From positions 1 through 64,000 of the forward strand of contig JAJYYB010000005.1 of assembly GCA_021801355.1 (NCBI GenBank): DNA of 64,000 nucleotides, written 5' to 3'. Under the pieces are notes generated by a model that saw nothing but the letters and a program-made list of their open reading frames with translations, was not told where the DNA came from and made no database searches. Position 1 is the stretch's first letter. The number at the start of each line of letters is the position of its first letter. This DNA comes from Microcaldota archaeon. GTDB taxonomy: Archaea > Micrarchaeota > Micrarchaeia > Micrarchaeales > Micrarchaeaceae. Shown here in pieces: positions 1-8,900 of the stretch. The position numbers were made by a program, and so were the translations under genes.

Positions 1-250
1 AGTTCTGGCCGGAATCCTGGCTGATCGTCGCCGTTATCCCGTTAGGCGTGTAAACCGGATTCGAGCAGGTGAAACCGGGCTGCGGGGAGCAGCCGTTTGG
101 GGTTGCCGCAGAGCCGTTGAAAAGGCCGAGCGCGAAGAGAACGCCAACTACTATCGCGAGGATGAGTATCGCCCATCCGTAGGTCATCAGGTATTCCATT
201 GACGATTGTGCTTTGTTTTTGCGTCTTATAATCCGTATGCTGCTTGCCAT
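1..250 (-). CDS. Type IV pilin-like protein with class III signal peptide (partial)
   Basis: The gene starts at the ATG at 248-250 and runs off the left edge, so about the first 83 residues are seen. A basic N-terminus (IRIIRRKNKA) is followed by QSSMEYLMTYGWAILI and a hydrophobic stretch to about residue 47. This is the archaeal class III signal, normally cut by an EppA/FlaK-type prepilin peptidase just before the Q, leaving the hydrophobic helix to pack into a pilus. The exported part has Cys, Pro and Asn residues. A TATA-like element lies about 45 bases upstream. Family assignment is firm from the motif; the exact role (pilin or pilin-like surface protein) is not known. Confidence 0.85.
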   Translation of the reverse strand, partial: MASSIRIIRRKNKAQSSMEYLMTYGWAILILAIVVGVLFALGLFNGSAATPNGCSPQPGFTCSNPVYTPNGITATISQDSGQN

Positions 251-290
251 ATCTAATCACTTAGACTTGCTTATAGATAGGCAAGTGTGG

Positions 291-304
291 TAAATTATAA
301 ATTG
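291..304 (-). promoter_or_regulatory. TATA-like element of the pilin-like gene
   Basis: Minus-strand CAATTTATAATTTA lies about 45 bases before the ATG at 250. A 6-bp inverted repeat (ACTTGC/GCAAGT, 265-286) falls near the expected transcription start. The rest of 251-511 is AT-rich and shows no gene. Confidence 0.5.
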
Positions 305-514
305 TTAGATATAAATAATTTCACAAAAAAAATGTGAGGAGGATTTTATTGCTTAATTAGTGCAAGAATGGTATTATTCGATGAAGTACCTACTTAAATC
401 GTCAATGGTTTTTACGAAAACTTATGGTGTTTGTATGGTTTTTATTAATTTAGAATTTGCCATCGTGACATGTGTTTCCAACTGACCAAATTTGGGTGTT
501 TGAGCCATAGACAA

Positions 515-525
515 CTTTTATATAC
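515..525 (+). promoter_or_regulatory. TATA-like element of the MoxR gene
   Basis: CTTTTATATAC sits about 55 bases upstream of the ATG at 573, which predicts a short leader. GGGGTAG just before the ATG may serve as a weak ribosome-binding site. Confidence 0.5.
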
Positions 526-572
526 TAATAGGGTCATTAAATAGAATATTGTGTGTTTAAGGGGTAGTACAT

Positions 573-2156
573 ATGCGTGAAAAAAACGACGATTTTGGCA
601 ACATGTTAAGGAATGTACAAGAGAGTGTATTTTATGACACCCAGCCGCAGCCTATGTCTTTGAATGATGTGAGCGATGGGATTGTCTACCAGAATCAGGC
701 AGAGACACCCAAAGTATCAGATGTTTATAGGGAAGTCCTCAGGGGCATAATCAAGGACAAGACATCCAGCACGCAGGATCTATTCGCGAAAGTGCAGGCG
801 CTCAAACAGTCGCTTGAGGGCAGGTTCATAGAGAGGGAGCCCGAAATACTTGGGGTTCTTGCCGGTCTTTTCGCAAACGAGCCTGTGCTTCTAATAGGGC
901 CACCTGGAACAGGAAAGACAAAGCTGGTTGAGAAGCTCGGAGAGGCTATCAACGGCAAGTACTACTACTACTTACTGCACCAATTCATGGAACCTGATGA
1001 GCTGTTGGGTCCGCCTAACGTCAAGAAGTACATAAACGAGGGCAAGTACGAGAGGTCTGAGACTGGAGGGTTGCAGCAGGCTAACATAGCGTTCTTCGAT
1101 GAGCCTTTCAAGGCCTCTTCACCGGTAAGGAACATGCTTTTGGACATAATGCTTTACAGGCGTTACAAGAGCGGAGACCAGGAGATAAAGCTGCCGATGA
1201 TAGGGCTCTTCATGGCAGCCAACGAGCTACCGGACGATTCAGAGGACGACGCATTCAAGGACAGGCTGGTGATACGCGTATTCGTAAAGAAGCTCTCCAG
1301 GGAGGGAAGGATGCAGATGCTCGAGACCCAGGGGCAGCAGGACGCTGACAGGGACACCACAGCAGGCCAGAAGGGCATAATGTCAGTGGATGATGTCAAG
1401 GCGATACAGGCAGAAGTCGACAGGCGCCTTGTAGCATCAAAAAGCAATGCTGCATTGACTGCAAGCTTCGACAAGGCAATGGCTGATCTTGAAGCTGGCG
1501 GGGTTGTTTTCTCGGATAGGACATTCAAGAAGGTATGGAAGGTTGCAGCCGCATGCTCTGTCATCTTCAACGAGAGCGAGGTGACTAACGAGGACATAGC
1601 AGCTGCGATATACATGTGCGCGCCAAGGACCGAGGAAGACTATGGCATAATAGAGGACACGATATCAAAGAACAAGCTAAGCGGAACGTATGAGGCAACT
1701 AAGATCGTCCTTTCCGTAGCCACCGAGATATACAACAAGTTCGACCTTGCGCAGAAGTACCAGGGCAACAAGGACAGGCTGACGCAGTACGTCAGGGCCC
1801 TGGATGACCTTGATGCCACATCCCAGAAGGCGAAGGACGTTGAGAAGGCTTACAAGAGCAACGCTAGAGTAGCAGGCCTAGTTACGCAGCTCGATCAGCT
1901 TATAGTAAAGGTTGATGAGTACGTAACCAAAGAGCGCGACCCTGCGAAGAAGGAACTTGCAAGGCAGCAGGCAGAGGCCGAGAAGCTCAGGAGGAGGGAG
2001 TCTGATCAGGGCAGGAGAGGCAATGGAACTGGAATGGACATGGAAGGTGAAACAACTGAACTCGGCAGCATCCAGCCGGAAGAGAGCACTGAAACAGAAC
2101 AAAGCCAACAGGCCGAAACTAACCAAGGCCAACAGAAGATGCAAGTACCGCGCTGA
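573..2156 (+). CDS. MoxR-family AAA+ ATPase
   Basis: A 527-residue AAA+ ATPase. The Walker A motif GPPGTGKT is at residues 109-116, Walker B (NIAFFDE) at 171-177, and a sensor-1 region (GLFMAANELP) near 211-220. HQFMEPDELLGPP and the overall order match the MoxR/RavA group, which are usually chaperone-like ATPases that mature or remodel protein complexes, often with a VWA-domain partner. No VWA gene is next to it here. The C-terminal 150 residues are Lys/Glu/Gln-rich, probably coiled coil, ending in a low-complexity tail. It is monocistronic, with its own TATA box and a hairpin-plus-T-tract after the stop. The target is unknown. Confidence 0.85.
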   Translation: MREKNDDFGNMLRNVQESVFYDTQPQPMSLNDVSDGIVYQNQAETPKVSDVYREVLRGIIKDKTSSTQDLFAKVQALKQSLEGRFIEREPEILGVLAGLFANEPVLLIGPPGTGKTKLVEKLGEAINGKYYYYLLHQFMEPDELLGPPNVKKYINEGKYERSETGGLQQANIAFFDEPFKASSPVRNMLLDIMLYRRYKSGDQEIKLPMIGLFMAANELPDDSEDDAFKDRLVIRVFVKKLSREGRMQMLETQGQQDADRDTTAGQKGIMSVDDVKAIQAEVDRRLVASKSNAALTASFDKAMADLEAGGVVFSDRTFKKVWKVAAACSVIFNESEVTNEDIAAAIYMCAPRTEEDYGIIEDTISKNKLSGTYEATKIVLSVATEIYNKFDLAQKYQGNKDRLTQYVRALDDLDATSQKAKDVEKAYKSNARVAGLVTQLDQLIVKVDEYVTKERDPAKKELARQQAEAEKLRRRESDQGRRGNGTGMDMEGETTELGSIQPEESTETEQSQQAETNQGQQKMQVPR

Positions 2157-2160
2157 GATT

Positions 2161-2216
2161 GAACACCGGATTCTTGGGCTAAATCCAGGAACTCCGGTTC
2201 TTATTTTTTATTTTTA
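2161..2216 (+). terminator. Hairpin and T-rich tract after the MoxR gene
   Basis: Five bases after the stop an imperfect inverted repeat (CACCGGATTCTTGG against CCAGGAACTCCGG, with small mismatches) is followed by TTATTTTTTATTTTTAA. The T tracts alone would suit archaeal intrinsic termination. The next gene is convergent. Confidence 0.6.
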
Positions 2217-2286
2217 ATTATTTACTAAGAATCTGTGCTGCATTTTTGCGCGGTTTATTAGGGATAGCGATTATTTGGGCGCATTC

Positions 2287-3342
2287 TCAGTAAAGCGCGG
2301 TTATGTCCCTGAATTCGAACTTCTTGGGCTTTCCGCCTACGATTGGGATCATGTTCCCGCATTCAGCACACTTGGAACCGTTTGTTAAGTTCCAGGCAGT
2401 TATATAGAAACCAGACCTTCCTATCACTACATTACCGCAATTGCTGCAGTACGTGCTCTCGTATGGGTTTCCGATCACGTTGCCGACATAGACGTAGTTC
2501 AGGCCGTTCTTCTTGGCGGTCTTGTAGTGGTCAAGAAGCGCGGAATATTCAGTCATTGGATAGTCGAGCATCTTGTAATCCGGATGGAACTGGGTGAAGT
2601 GTATTGGGGTATCGTCACCGAGGTTTTGCGCGACCCAGCGGGTAAGCTCATCGCAAGCCTTAAGGGACTCGCCTACACGCGGTATTATCAGATCGGTCAG
2701 CTCAAGGTGCATGCCGGCTTTTTTTATCGCAAGCATTGAGTCCTTTATCGCGTCATTTGAAACAACGGCCTCGTACCTGTTGGCGAACTTCTGCTCGCCG
2801 CTGCCTTTGTAGTCGACCACTACCGCGTCTATATTGCCCTTCATCTTGGCTACAGCCTCCCCAGTCATATAGCCGTTCGAGACAAAAAGCGTGTTGATGC
2901 CGTTCTTGTGCGCCTTTTTTGCAACGTCCAGTGCGTATTCTATGAATATTGTGGGCTCATTGTAAGTGAATGCAATGGATTTGGTATTGTACAGCAGAGC
3001 CATGTCTACTATGTCTTGCGGCTCCTTTTCGGCGCCGTTAATCTCCCTTTGCTTTGATATGTTGTGGTTCTGGCAGAAGAGGCAGCCCCAGTTACACGAC
3101 GATGTGCCTATACCGAAAACGTACGTGCCGGGCATGAAGTGGTTAAACGGCTTTTTCTCTATAGGGTCAACCTGCATAGCGGCAATCACTCCGTAATCTG
3201 CAAGCTTGAGCCTGCCGCCGATGTTCTGCCTTACGAAGCAGAAGCCATGCGAACCTTCTGGTATCTTGCATCTCCTAGAGCAAGCGAAGCATTCTACTTT
3301 ACCATCCTCAAGGCTCTTCCATAGGATTGCGTCTTTTATCAT
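2287..3342 (-). CDS. Radical SAM enzyme of the AmmeMemoRadiSam type
   Basis: A 351-residue protein related to pyruvate formate-lyase-activating enzymes. N-terminal CFACSRRCKI is a short Cys cluster typical of this subgroup. The radical SAM motif is SCNWGCLFCQNH near residue 83-93, with Cys spaced CxxxCxxC to bind a 4Fe-4S cluster. GYMTGEA and the DYKGSGEQKF region follow the usual TIM-barrel order. The C-terminus carries a rubredoxin-like zinc ribbon (CSNCG and CAECG). In many prokaryotes this gene goes with AMMECR1 and Memo genes, neither of which is visible here. Substrate unknown. A palindrome abuts its TATA box. Confidence 0.85.
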   Translation of the reverse strand: MIKDAILWKSLEDGKVECFACSRRCKIPEGSHGFCFVRQNIGGRLKLADYGVIAAMQVDPIEKKPFNHFMPGTYVFGIGTSSCNWGCLFCQNHNISKQREINGAEKEPQDIVDMALLYNTKSIAFTYNEPTIFIEYALDVAKKAHKNGINTLFVSNGYMTGEAVAKMKGNIDAVVVDYKGSGEQKFANRYEAVVSNDAIKDSMLAIKKAGMHLELTDLIIPRVGESLKACDELTRWVAQNLGDDTPIHFTQFHPDYKMLDYPMTEYSALLDHYKTAKKNGLNYVYVGNVIGNPYESTYCSNCGNVVIGRSGFYITAWNLTNGSKCAECGNMIPIVGGKPKKFEFRDITALY

Positions 3343-3361
3343 GTATCTTCTATGTAATTTC

Positions 3362-3391
3362 CTTAATATTTATGTTTTGCCAAGGCAAAAC
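3362..3391 (-). promoter_or_regulatory. TATA box with adjoining perfect palindrome (radical SAM gene)
   Basis: On the minus strand GTTTTGCC-TT-GGCAAAAC (3374-3391) ends where the TATA-like CATAAATATTAAGG (3362-3374) begins. The gene starts at 3342. A palindrome touching the TATA/BRE site is a good place for a repressor or activator; the regulator is unknown. Confidence 0.5.
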
Positions 3392-3422
3392 AGGCTGGAA
3401 TAAATAGATTGGCTGTGTCTGG

Positions 3423-4232
3423 TCATTTGTAAGTGAGGCCCATCTTTATCAGCACTTTAAGCATCTCCTTGTTATTGGTCTGTTGGACAAGCTTGGATGC
3501 ATTGTTGCCGTTTATGTCCTCCGCTTTTACATTTGCGCCCTTGCTTATGAGAAATTTTGCCACGTCGAACTGCCCGCGTACGCTAGCCCACATGAGCGGG
3601 GTTTGCCCGTAGATTGTCTGTGCATTGAGATCTGCCTTGCTTGCGACCAGGAGCTTGGCCATTTCTATGTTTCCAGTGGAGGCGGCCCACATGAGCGGGG
3701 TGAAATTTAGTATCCTGTCACCTACGTTTACGTTTGCACCATTGCTTATGAGCAATTTCGCCATTTCAGTTCGACCTTCCTTTGCAGCCCAGAGGAGCGC
3801 CGTCTGGCCCTTTGCTCCGACTGCATTTAAGTCAGCGCCCTTATCTATAAGCAGACCAGCTACCTCAACCATGCCGTATTTTACAGCCCACATGAGCGGG
3901 GTTGTTTCACCACGCTTTTCCCTTAGGTTTACATCAGCTCCGCTTTTTATGAGTAGTTTTGCTATTGCAGTCTGGCCGCTTTCTATCGATACCATTATGG
4001 CAGTCCATCCGGTCAAAGAATACGCGTTTATGTCGGCACCGCTTTGGAGCAGCAGCTTTACTATGTCTGACTTACCGTTGAGCACTGCCCATTGGAGGGG
4101 GGTTATTCCATGCGTTTGCGGCATGTTTATGTCGGACAGCTTGCTTATGGAGCCTTCCACTGATTTGAGGTCGCCTGCCTTTATCGCGGAAAATATGCCT
4201 TCGCCATGTTCCTTATCAGCGTGATGGTCCAT
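3423..4232 (-). CDS. Ankyrin-repeat protein
   Basis: A 269-residue protein made almost wholly of about eight ankyrin repeats of 31-33 residues. The repeats show the usual TPLMWA...G..EMAKLLI..GAD(V/L)NA pattern; the first and last are degenerate capping repeats. There is no signal peptide or membrane segment, so it should be cytoplasmic and bind other proteins. Archaeal ankyrin proteins are scattered and often thought to be acquired; nothing here identifies a partner. The start at 4232 is an ATG (MDHHADK). Confidence 0.9.
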   Translation of the reverse strand: MDHHADKEHGEGIFSAIKAGDLKSVEGSISKLSDINMPQTHGITPLQWAVLNGKSDIVKLLLQSGADINAYSLTGWTAIMVSIESGQTAIAKLLIKSGADVNLREKRGETTPLMWAVKYGMVEVAGLLIDKGADLNAVGAKGQTALLWAAKEGRTEMAKLLISNGANVNVGDRILNFTPLMWAASTGNIEMAKLLVASKADLNAQTIYGQTPLMWASVRGQFDVAKFLISKGANVKAEDINGNNASKLVQQTNNKEMLKVLIKMGLTYK

Positions 4233-4453
4233 CTACTCCACTCTTTACAATCGCTTTGATTACTTTGATTATAGTGATACTGAATGATATTATATTAAAC
4301 TTTGGCAGGATTGACATAGGTACGTGGCAGTCGCCGTCTAAAGCATATAATGCTATTGCAGAAATGAAAAACAATTCGTGGATGGCGAATTGGACGCCAA
4401 TTAATGTATCGAAGTGCTGCAACATGCCTGCCAGAACGGAAGCCCACAACCAT

Positions 4454-4600
4454 TTATGGGTGGGAGGATGTCACATTTTCGAGTTCTACCTTCAGATTCT
4501 TATTTTCTGCGCTGAGGTCGTCTAGCATCGTTTTCAGGTCGCTGTCCTCTTTTTTCAGGGAATTAACGGCTTCCAACAACTCATCGTATGTTGGTGCCAT
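4454..4600 (-). CDS. Small coiled-coil peptide (48 aa), hypothetical
   Basis: A short frame from ATG 4598-4600 to TAA 4454-4456. It reads as a heptad-patterned, charged helix (YDELLEAVNSLKKEDSDLK, then DLSAENKNLKVELENV). Such peptides occur as free small proteins and as N-terminal pieces of IS66-type transposases, so this may be a real small gene or a remnant. A hairpin (CCCAC..CCAT/ATGG..GTGGG, 4443-4464) overlaps its stop. Between 4233 and 4453 there is only a doubtful hydrophobic frame, and 4601-4854 is AT-rich with nothing recognisable. Confidence 0.4.
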   Translation of the reverse strand: MAPTYDELLEAVNSLKKEDSDLKTMLDDLSAENKNLKVELENVTSSHP

Positions 4601-4854
4601 TCGGGTCGCAGAATAAGATTAGACGCAAAATTCCAAATCACTTTCTGTTGCAGGGGTTAGCTGCGGATACAGTTATGAGCTAAACAAGTACAAAAATTTC
4701 AAGTAATTGTTGATCATGGGCGATATAGGTAGTACCATGGCTAACTCCAATTATTATCTGCAATGCTAAAAGCACTAGAATAAAATTTTTGTTCATAAAA
4801 CCAATGTTTAATATTTTGTTGATAGCGAATAGCGTGTGGTATTAGTTCCTACCT

Positions 4855-5565
4855 TTAAGATGAAGATGCAAAAGGTAGTTGTCCGGTATATTTTTCATTT
4901 CCAATCGTTAACAAAAATCTGTAAGGTGAACAGAAATTAGGACCTAGACCCACAATGTATGTCGCTGATTTAGCAGTTGTTGGGGCTTTTATTGTAACCG
5001 TAACTATGTATGAACCATTAGCGAGCATTATTTTACTTGCGGTATTTGGTGAGGCATAAACAGCTATTTCTGCCTGCTTCAAAGTTGTTATATTTTCACT
5101 AATATTTAAAAAGGTGTTAAAGGAAAGTTCTTCATTGGGATATAAACTAAAATTACCTTTTGTCAGGGCGTACTTGAAACTTTGATATGTTTTATTATTA
5201 ACTACGACATTAGTAGGAACCTGCACGTATCTAGATACTTTATAGTAAATAGTGCCATTTGAGCCCTGTGCTAATACGTAATCTAATAGGACATTATTCG
5301 AATAATTATAAATTTTAAATCCTGATGAATTTATAATTTGACTAGAAAATCCCACTTGCGGCAAAGAAGGACAGGTAGGCTCAGATAAAGATTGCATATT
5401 TGGTATCGTAGTGTTAGAAGGCAACTCCATTGTATTCTGCCCGAATGTTTCATTTATGCTTATGGGTTTCTGATTAGAGCTCGCCATCCCGGAAAATTCT
5501 ATTACCGTGATTATCGCTACCGCTACCACCGCAAGAATTAATACAGCGTAAACGACTTTGTGCAT
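4855..5565 (-). CDS. Membrane-anchored exported protein, unknown family
   Basis: About 236 residues from the ATG at 5565; a TTG three codons upstream is possible, but GGTAAGC before the ATG suits a ribosome site. A single N-terminal hydrophobic segment (VVYAVLILAVVAVAIITVI) would act as signal anchor. The rest is predicted outside the cell: rich in Ser, Asn, Thr and Tyr, with several N-x-S/T sequons (for example NNTI-like and NSS/NGS), two Cys in the C-terminal half and a beta-rich pattern. No family was recognised. Codon use is more AT-rich than the flanking ribosomal genes, which may mark a recently acquired or fast-evolving surface gene. A 7-bp hairpin (5593-5615) lies upstream. Confidence 0.6.
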   Translation of the reverse strand: MHKVVYAVLILAVVAVAIITVIEFSGMASSNQKPISINETFGQNTMELPSNTTIPNMQSLSEPTCPSLPQVGFSSQIINSSGFKIYNYSNNVLLDYVLAQGSNGTIYYKVSRYVQVPTNVVVNNKTYQSFKYALTKGNFSLYPNEELSFNTFLNISENITTLKQAEIAVYASPNTASKIMLANGSYIVTVTIKAPTTAKSATYIVGLGPNFCSPYRFLLTIGNEKYTGQLPFASSS

Positions 5566-5774
5566 GCTTACCAACCGATACTTCCTTTGATGCCGATAAT
5601 AGTTATGGTTATCGGGTCGTTATGTCTTGGGATTGTTCGATGCGCCTGCTCTGGCAGGGCTTATAAGACCTTGCAAAAAACGTGTAGCCCGCTTCCGGTC
5701 GACATGCTGGCCTAATTTTTCGAAAATGCTGCTCACTCCGATTCGGACCTGAAATCTTCGACCACAGAATTTGA

Positions 5775-5863
5775 TGGGCCTGGAGAGATTTGAACTCTCG
5801 ACCTACGGCTTTCCTATCGATAATTATAAGACCGCCGCTCTGACCAGGCTGAGCTACAAGCCC
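5775..5863 (-). tRNA. tRNA-Ile(UAU) with 14-nt intron
   Basis: The acceptor stem pairs GGGCTTG with CAGGCCC, the D arm is GCTC...GAGC, the T arm GAGAG-TTCAAAT-CTCTC, and the discriminator is A; CCA is not encoded. The anticodon stem GCGGT/GCCGT encloses 21 nt, so 14 nt are extra. Placing the intron (5811-5824) between positions 37 and 38 gives a good bulge-helix-bulge: CTTA (32-35) pairs with TAGG of the intron, flanked by 3-nt bulges. The spliced loop is CUUAUAA, giving anticodon UAU, which reads AUA. The body resembles archaeal tRNA-Ile2, which normally has CAU. The tRNA call is strong; the anticodon depends on the intron placement. Confidence 0.85.
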
Positions 5864-5911
5864 ACCTCTGTTAATTATCGGATTAAGTTATTAAACGCTT
5901 TCTGTGCCTGC

Positions 5912-8900
5912 TCAAGGCATCGTGTAATTGTTGGCGACATAACTTGGTTTCTGAGGGACAGGCACGTTGCCGCCGGTGTAGTTGTTCAGCTTGTAGATCC
6001 TTATATCGTAAGTCCCGTTTACGAAGTTGACTCTATCGTACGTCCCGTTTACGAAGTTTGTGCCTGTCGCGTTGGCCGGATAAACTTCTGTGAAGCCGGG
6101 CAGGTAACCTAGGAAAAACGCCCTGTAGTAGTTCGAGTTGTAGAATGCGGAAGGCGCATCCGTTATGGTGCCGTTAGGCCCGTTTGGCAGGTATATCATC
6201 GGAAAGTCTATGAAAGTTATATTGCCTATGTTCACAAGACCTAAGGAGAAACTATCCTGCACTACCGCGTTTATTTTTTTGGCTGATGTGTTGTATATGC
6301 TAAGCACGCCATTCGGATTCGGCACGGTGCCCAGGCAGACAGAAGTATTTGAAGGGGTCTGCCCTGTAAGCAGGAATGACCTTATATAAGTCTGGTTTGG
6401 AGTAGAGATAGCGCAGTAGTAGCCGAGGTTCTGCTGACCGCATCCTTGCGCTCCGGGCACTATAGCACAGTACGGAACAAGAAGACTCTGTGGATCGTGG
6501 GCTATTTCACATTGGGAGTAGCCAAGTACATAAGGCGTGCCGCTGCTCAATAACTTGGCCTCATCTATGGCCTGCGTCATTGATGTCTGATTTACGCCAA
6601 CGCAGCCGAGGAAGTCGAGGGCGCCCCATTTACTTAGCAGGTCTCTGTCGAAAAGCGCGTATTCTGTTTGGTTGCCGTTCATAAGGTTAGCAAGAGCTGC
6701 TGGGCCGAAACTGTCGTTTGACCCGAGGACATAACTCGCAGCGACAGCGTAATCCTCCTTTGGCACTGAGTTGTCACCCCTAAGCACCGCATTGCTGTTA
6801 CCGAACCAGTTTATCCAGTCCCCGTAGTCCCACCATGCCAGCACCCTAGGGGCATGAGGCCCTACATTCGCGCTTATCCAGCTCATCGCATCAAGCCAGT
6901 ATTGAGGTATTGTGTTGCAGAAGAGCGCAGCTCCGAGGCTGCTGCTTATGGAGTTCTGGTAGTTTGAGTTGCATGCGAGCGCAGGGGTTGCGGAATATGT
7001 TGCGGATGCACCGCCTACCTGCGCTAAGGATATTATCTCCCCCTGGGTTATACCAGGATGGCCGGTTATGAAGCCTGCAGCAGCAAGAATGACCATCCCT
7101 ACTATCAGACCCATCAGGTACCTGTTGTCCATGCCCACCTTTTGCATTATTATGACAAGCAGCAGGAATGCTATTGCTATGAAAGGCGACAGGAAGAAAA
7201 GGCCGATGGAGAGTATCGCGTATGCGATAATTGATTTCTGACCCTTTGAGTAAGCGTTCCTTGTTATTCCTAGTTCGCTGGAATCGGACTTCAATTCCTT
7301 GGCCAGATTGAAGTTGATGTCTGCCATGTATATGAATTCACCGAGCATTATGCCGAAGAGCATTATATAGGATATGCCCAGATGCGGGAGGTATTTGACT
7401 TCGGAGAAGCCTGCAAACATCAACGGAACCGCTATTGATACGTACAGTATGGCTGTCTTGCTGTTCCTGTAGATTATGCTTATGAAGAGCAGAGCCATTG
7501 ATATGGCTATCACAGACCACATAACTATTGGTATACCGCCCAGGCTCGCTGCCATCACGCCAAGGCCCTGCGCGCCGAAGTCGTAAAACAGGCCGGTAGG
7601 TATGTACTCCTCGACAGTCATGAAAAGCGGGCTGGATGGGGTCGTGAAATGCACGCTAAGGTTGAGGTAGCCACGGACAGGGTTACCTAGAGGGGTAGTA
7701 AGTATTAGCACAATGCCTATTATCAGGAGTGCTACTATTATGGCCAACCTCGAAGCCGTCTTACTGAGGTTAGTTAACCTTGGTGAGAGGTTCTTTACAA
7801 GGTACTCCATTATGAAAACGAATAGAAGGGATATTATAGGGAAGGCTATCGTAGTTGGTATGAAGCCGAGTATCACTGGTATGCCTCCGCCATAAACGGC
7901 ATTGTACGGCTTGTACAAAACTAGGAATGCCGCTATAACGCTGAGGACTATCGCATTCATTTTATAAAAGTCTTTTTCTATATGGCCATCCTTAATAATG
8001 TCCCAAGCACACTGAATCAGTATATACAACGAAAGTACGCCCGTATCAACTGTATAGTAGTGCGCGCCAAGGAAGTTTACTACGAATGCCAGCCCTGCGA
8101 ATATAGCGAGCCTCTTGCTCTTCATGTTCCTTATTGCGAGCATATAGGCTGCGAAGAAAAAGAACAGTGCGAATATGCCCCACGGTTCGAGTAGTTGCTC
8201 ACCAGCTATGAAAGTTGTTATGAGAACCGGCATCGAGGCAGTAAAAGCGGCACCTATGAGCGCTATGTACTCATCGTATTCGTGGTATAGGAGCACGAAA
8301 ATGACGAATACAAGGAGCGCTGCTGCTATTGGTGGGTAAATGCTGCCGACATAGCTCATCAGCGCAGTGTTGAAAGTATGGTAATTGGAACCGAACATAT
8401 TTGCCAAATCATACCAATACGCTTCAAGATATGGTATTAGGGGCTGTATCCTCATTGAAGTGCCTGCGGATACTACGGGCCATGCTGAGTGTGAAAGATA
8501 ATACTGCTGGCCATATCCGAGTATAGATTCTGTAGCGAGCATATCGAAGTAAGGATCGAACTCAAAAAAGTTCGGTGCGGTCCCTATGTTCGCTATCCTC
8601 GTATAAAAAGTTATAATCATTAATATTGTAAGTATTGTCCAGACCCACCAAACCGCGTGCTTCTTTGTTTCGGAACTTCCGGTGGCTACCTGATCGGCAC
8701 CCTTGGGCTTCATTATGCCGTTAAGCCATGGCATGAAGTCGCCGAAGGCTCCCTGCTGGTAACATAGAACGGCGCCAAGTATAGTGAGCACGAGAGCGTT
8801 CAGCTCGAAAAGGGAAACAGAGAAAGTGAAGAACGAAGATATATGTATCAGATAAGACTCAGCCCATGTGAGGGTGGCAGGAGCTATAAGCCCGAAAGTG

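Noticed and set aside
42-260. 72-residue minus-strand frame at the left edge
   Set aside because: It overlaps the pilin-like gene in a different frame; the pilin frame has a textbook class III signal peptide and is open to the edge.
4216-4449. 77-residue hydrophobic minus-strand frame
   Set aside because: Starts with TTG, overlaps the ankyrin gene start and has no ribosome site or recognisable family; left out as a gene.
5640-5765. tRNA-like segment next to tRNA-Ile
   Set aside because: A weak T-arm-like sequence is present but no acceptor, D or anticodon stem could be paired.
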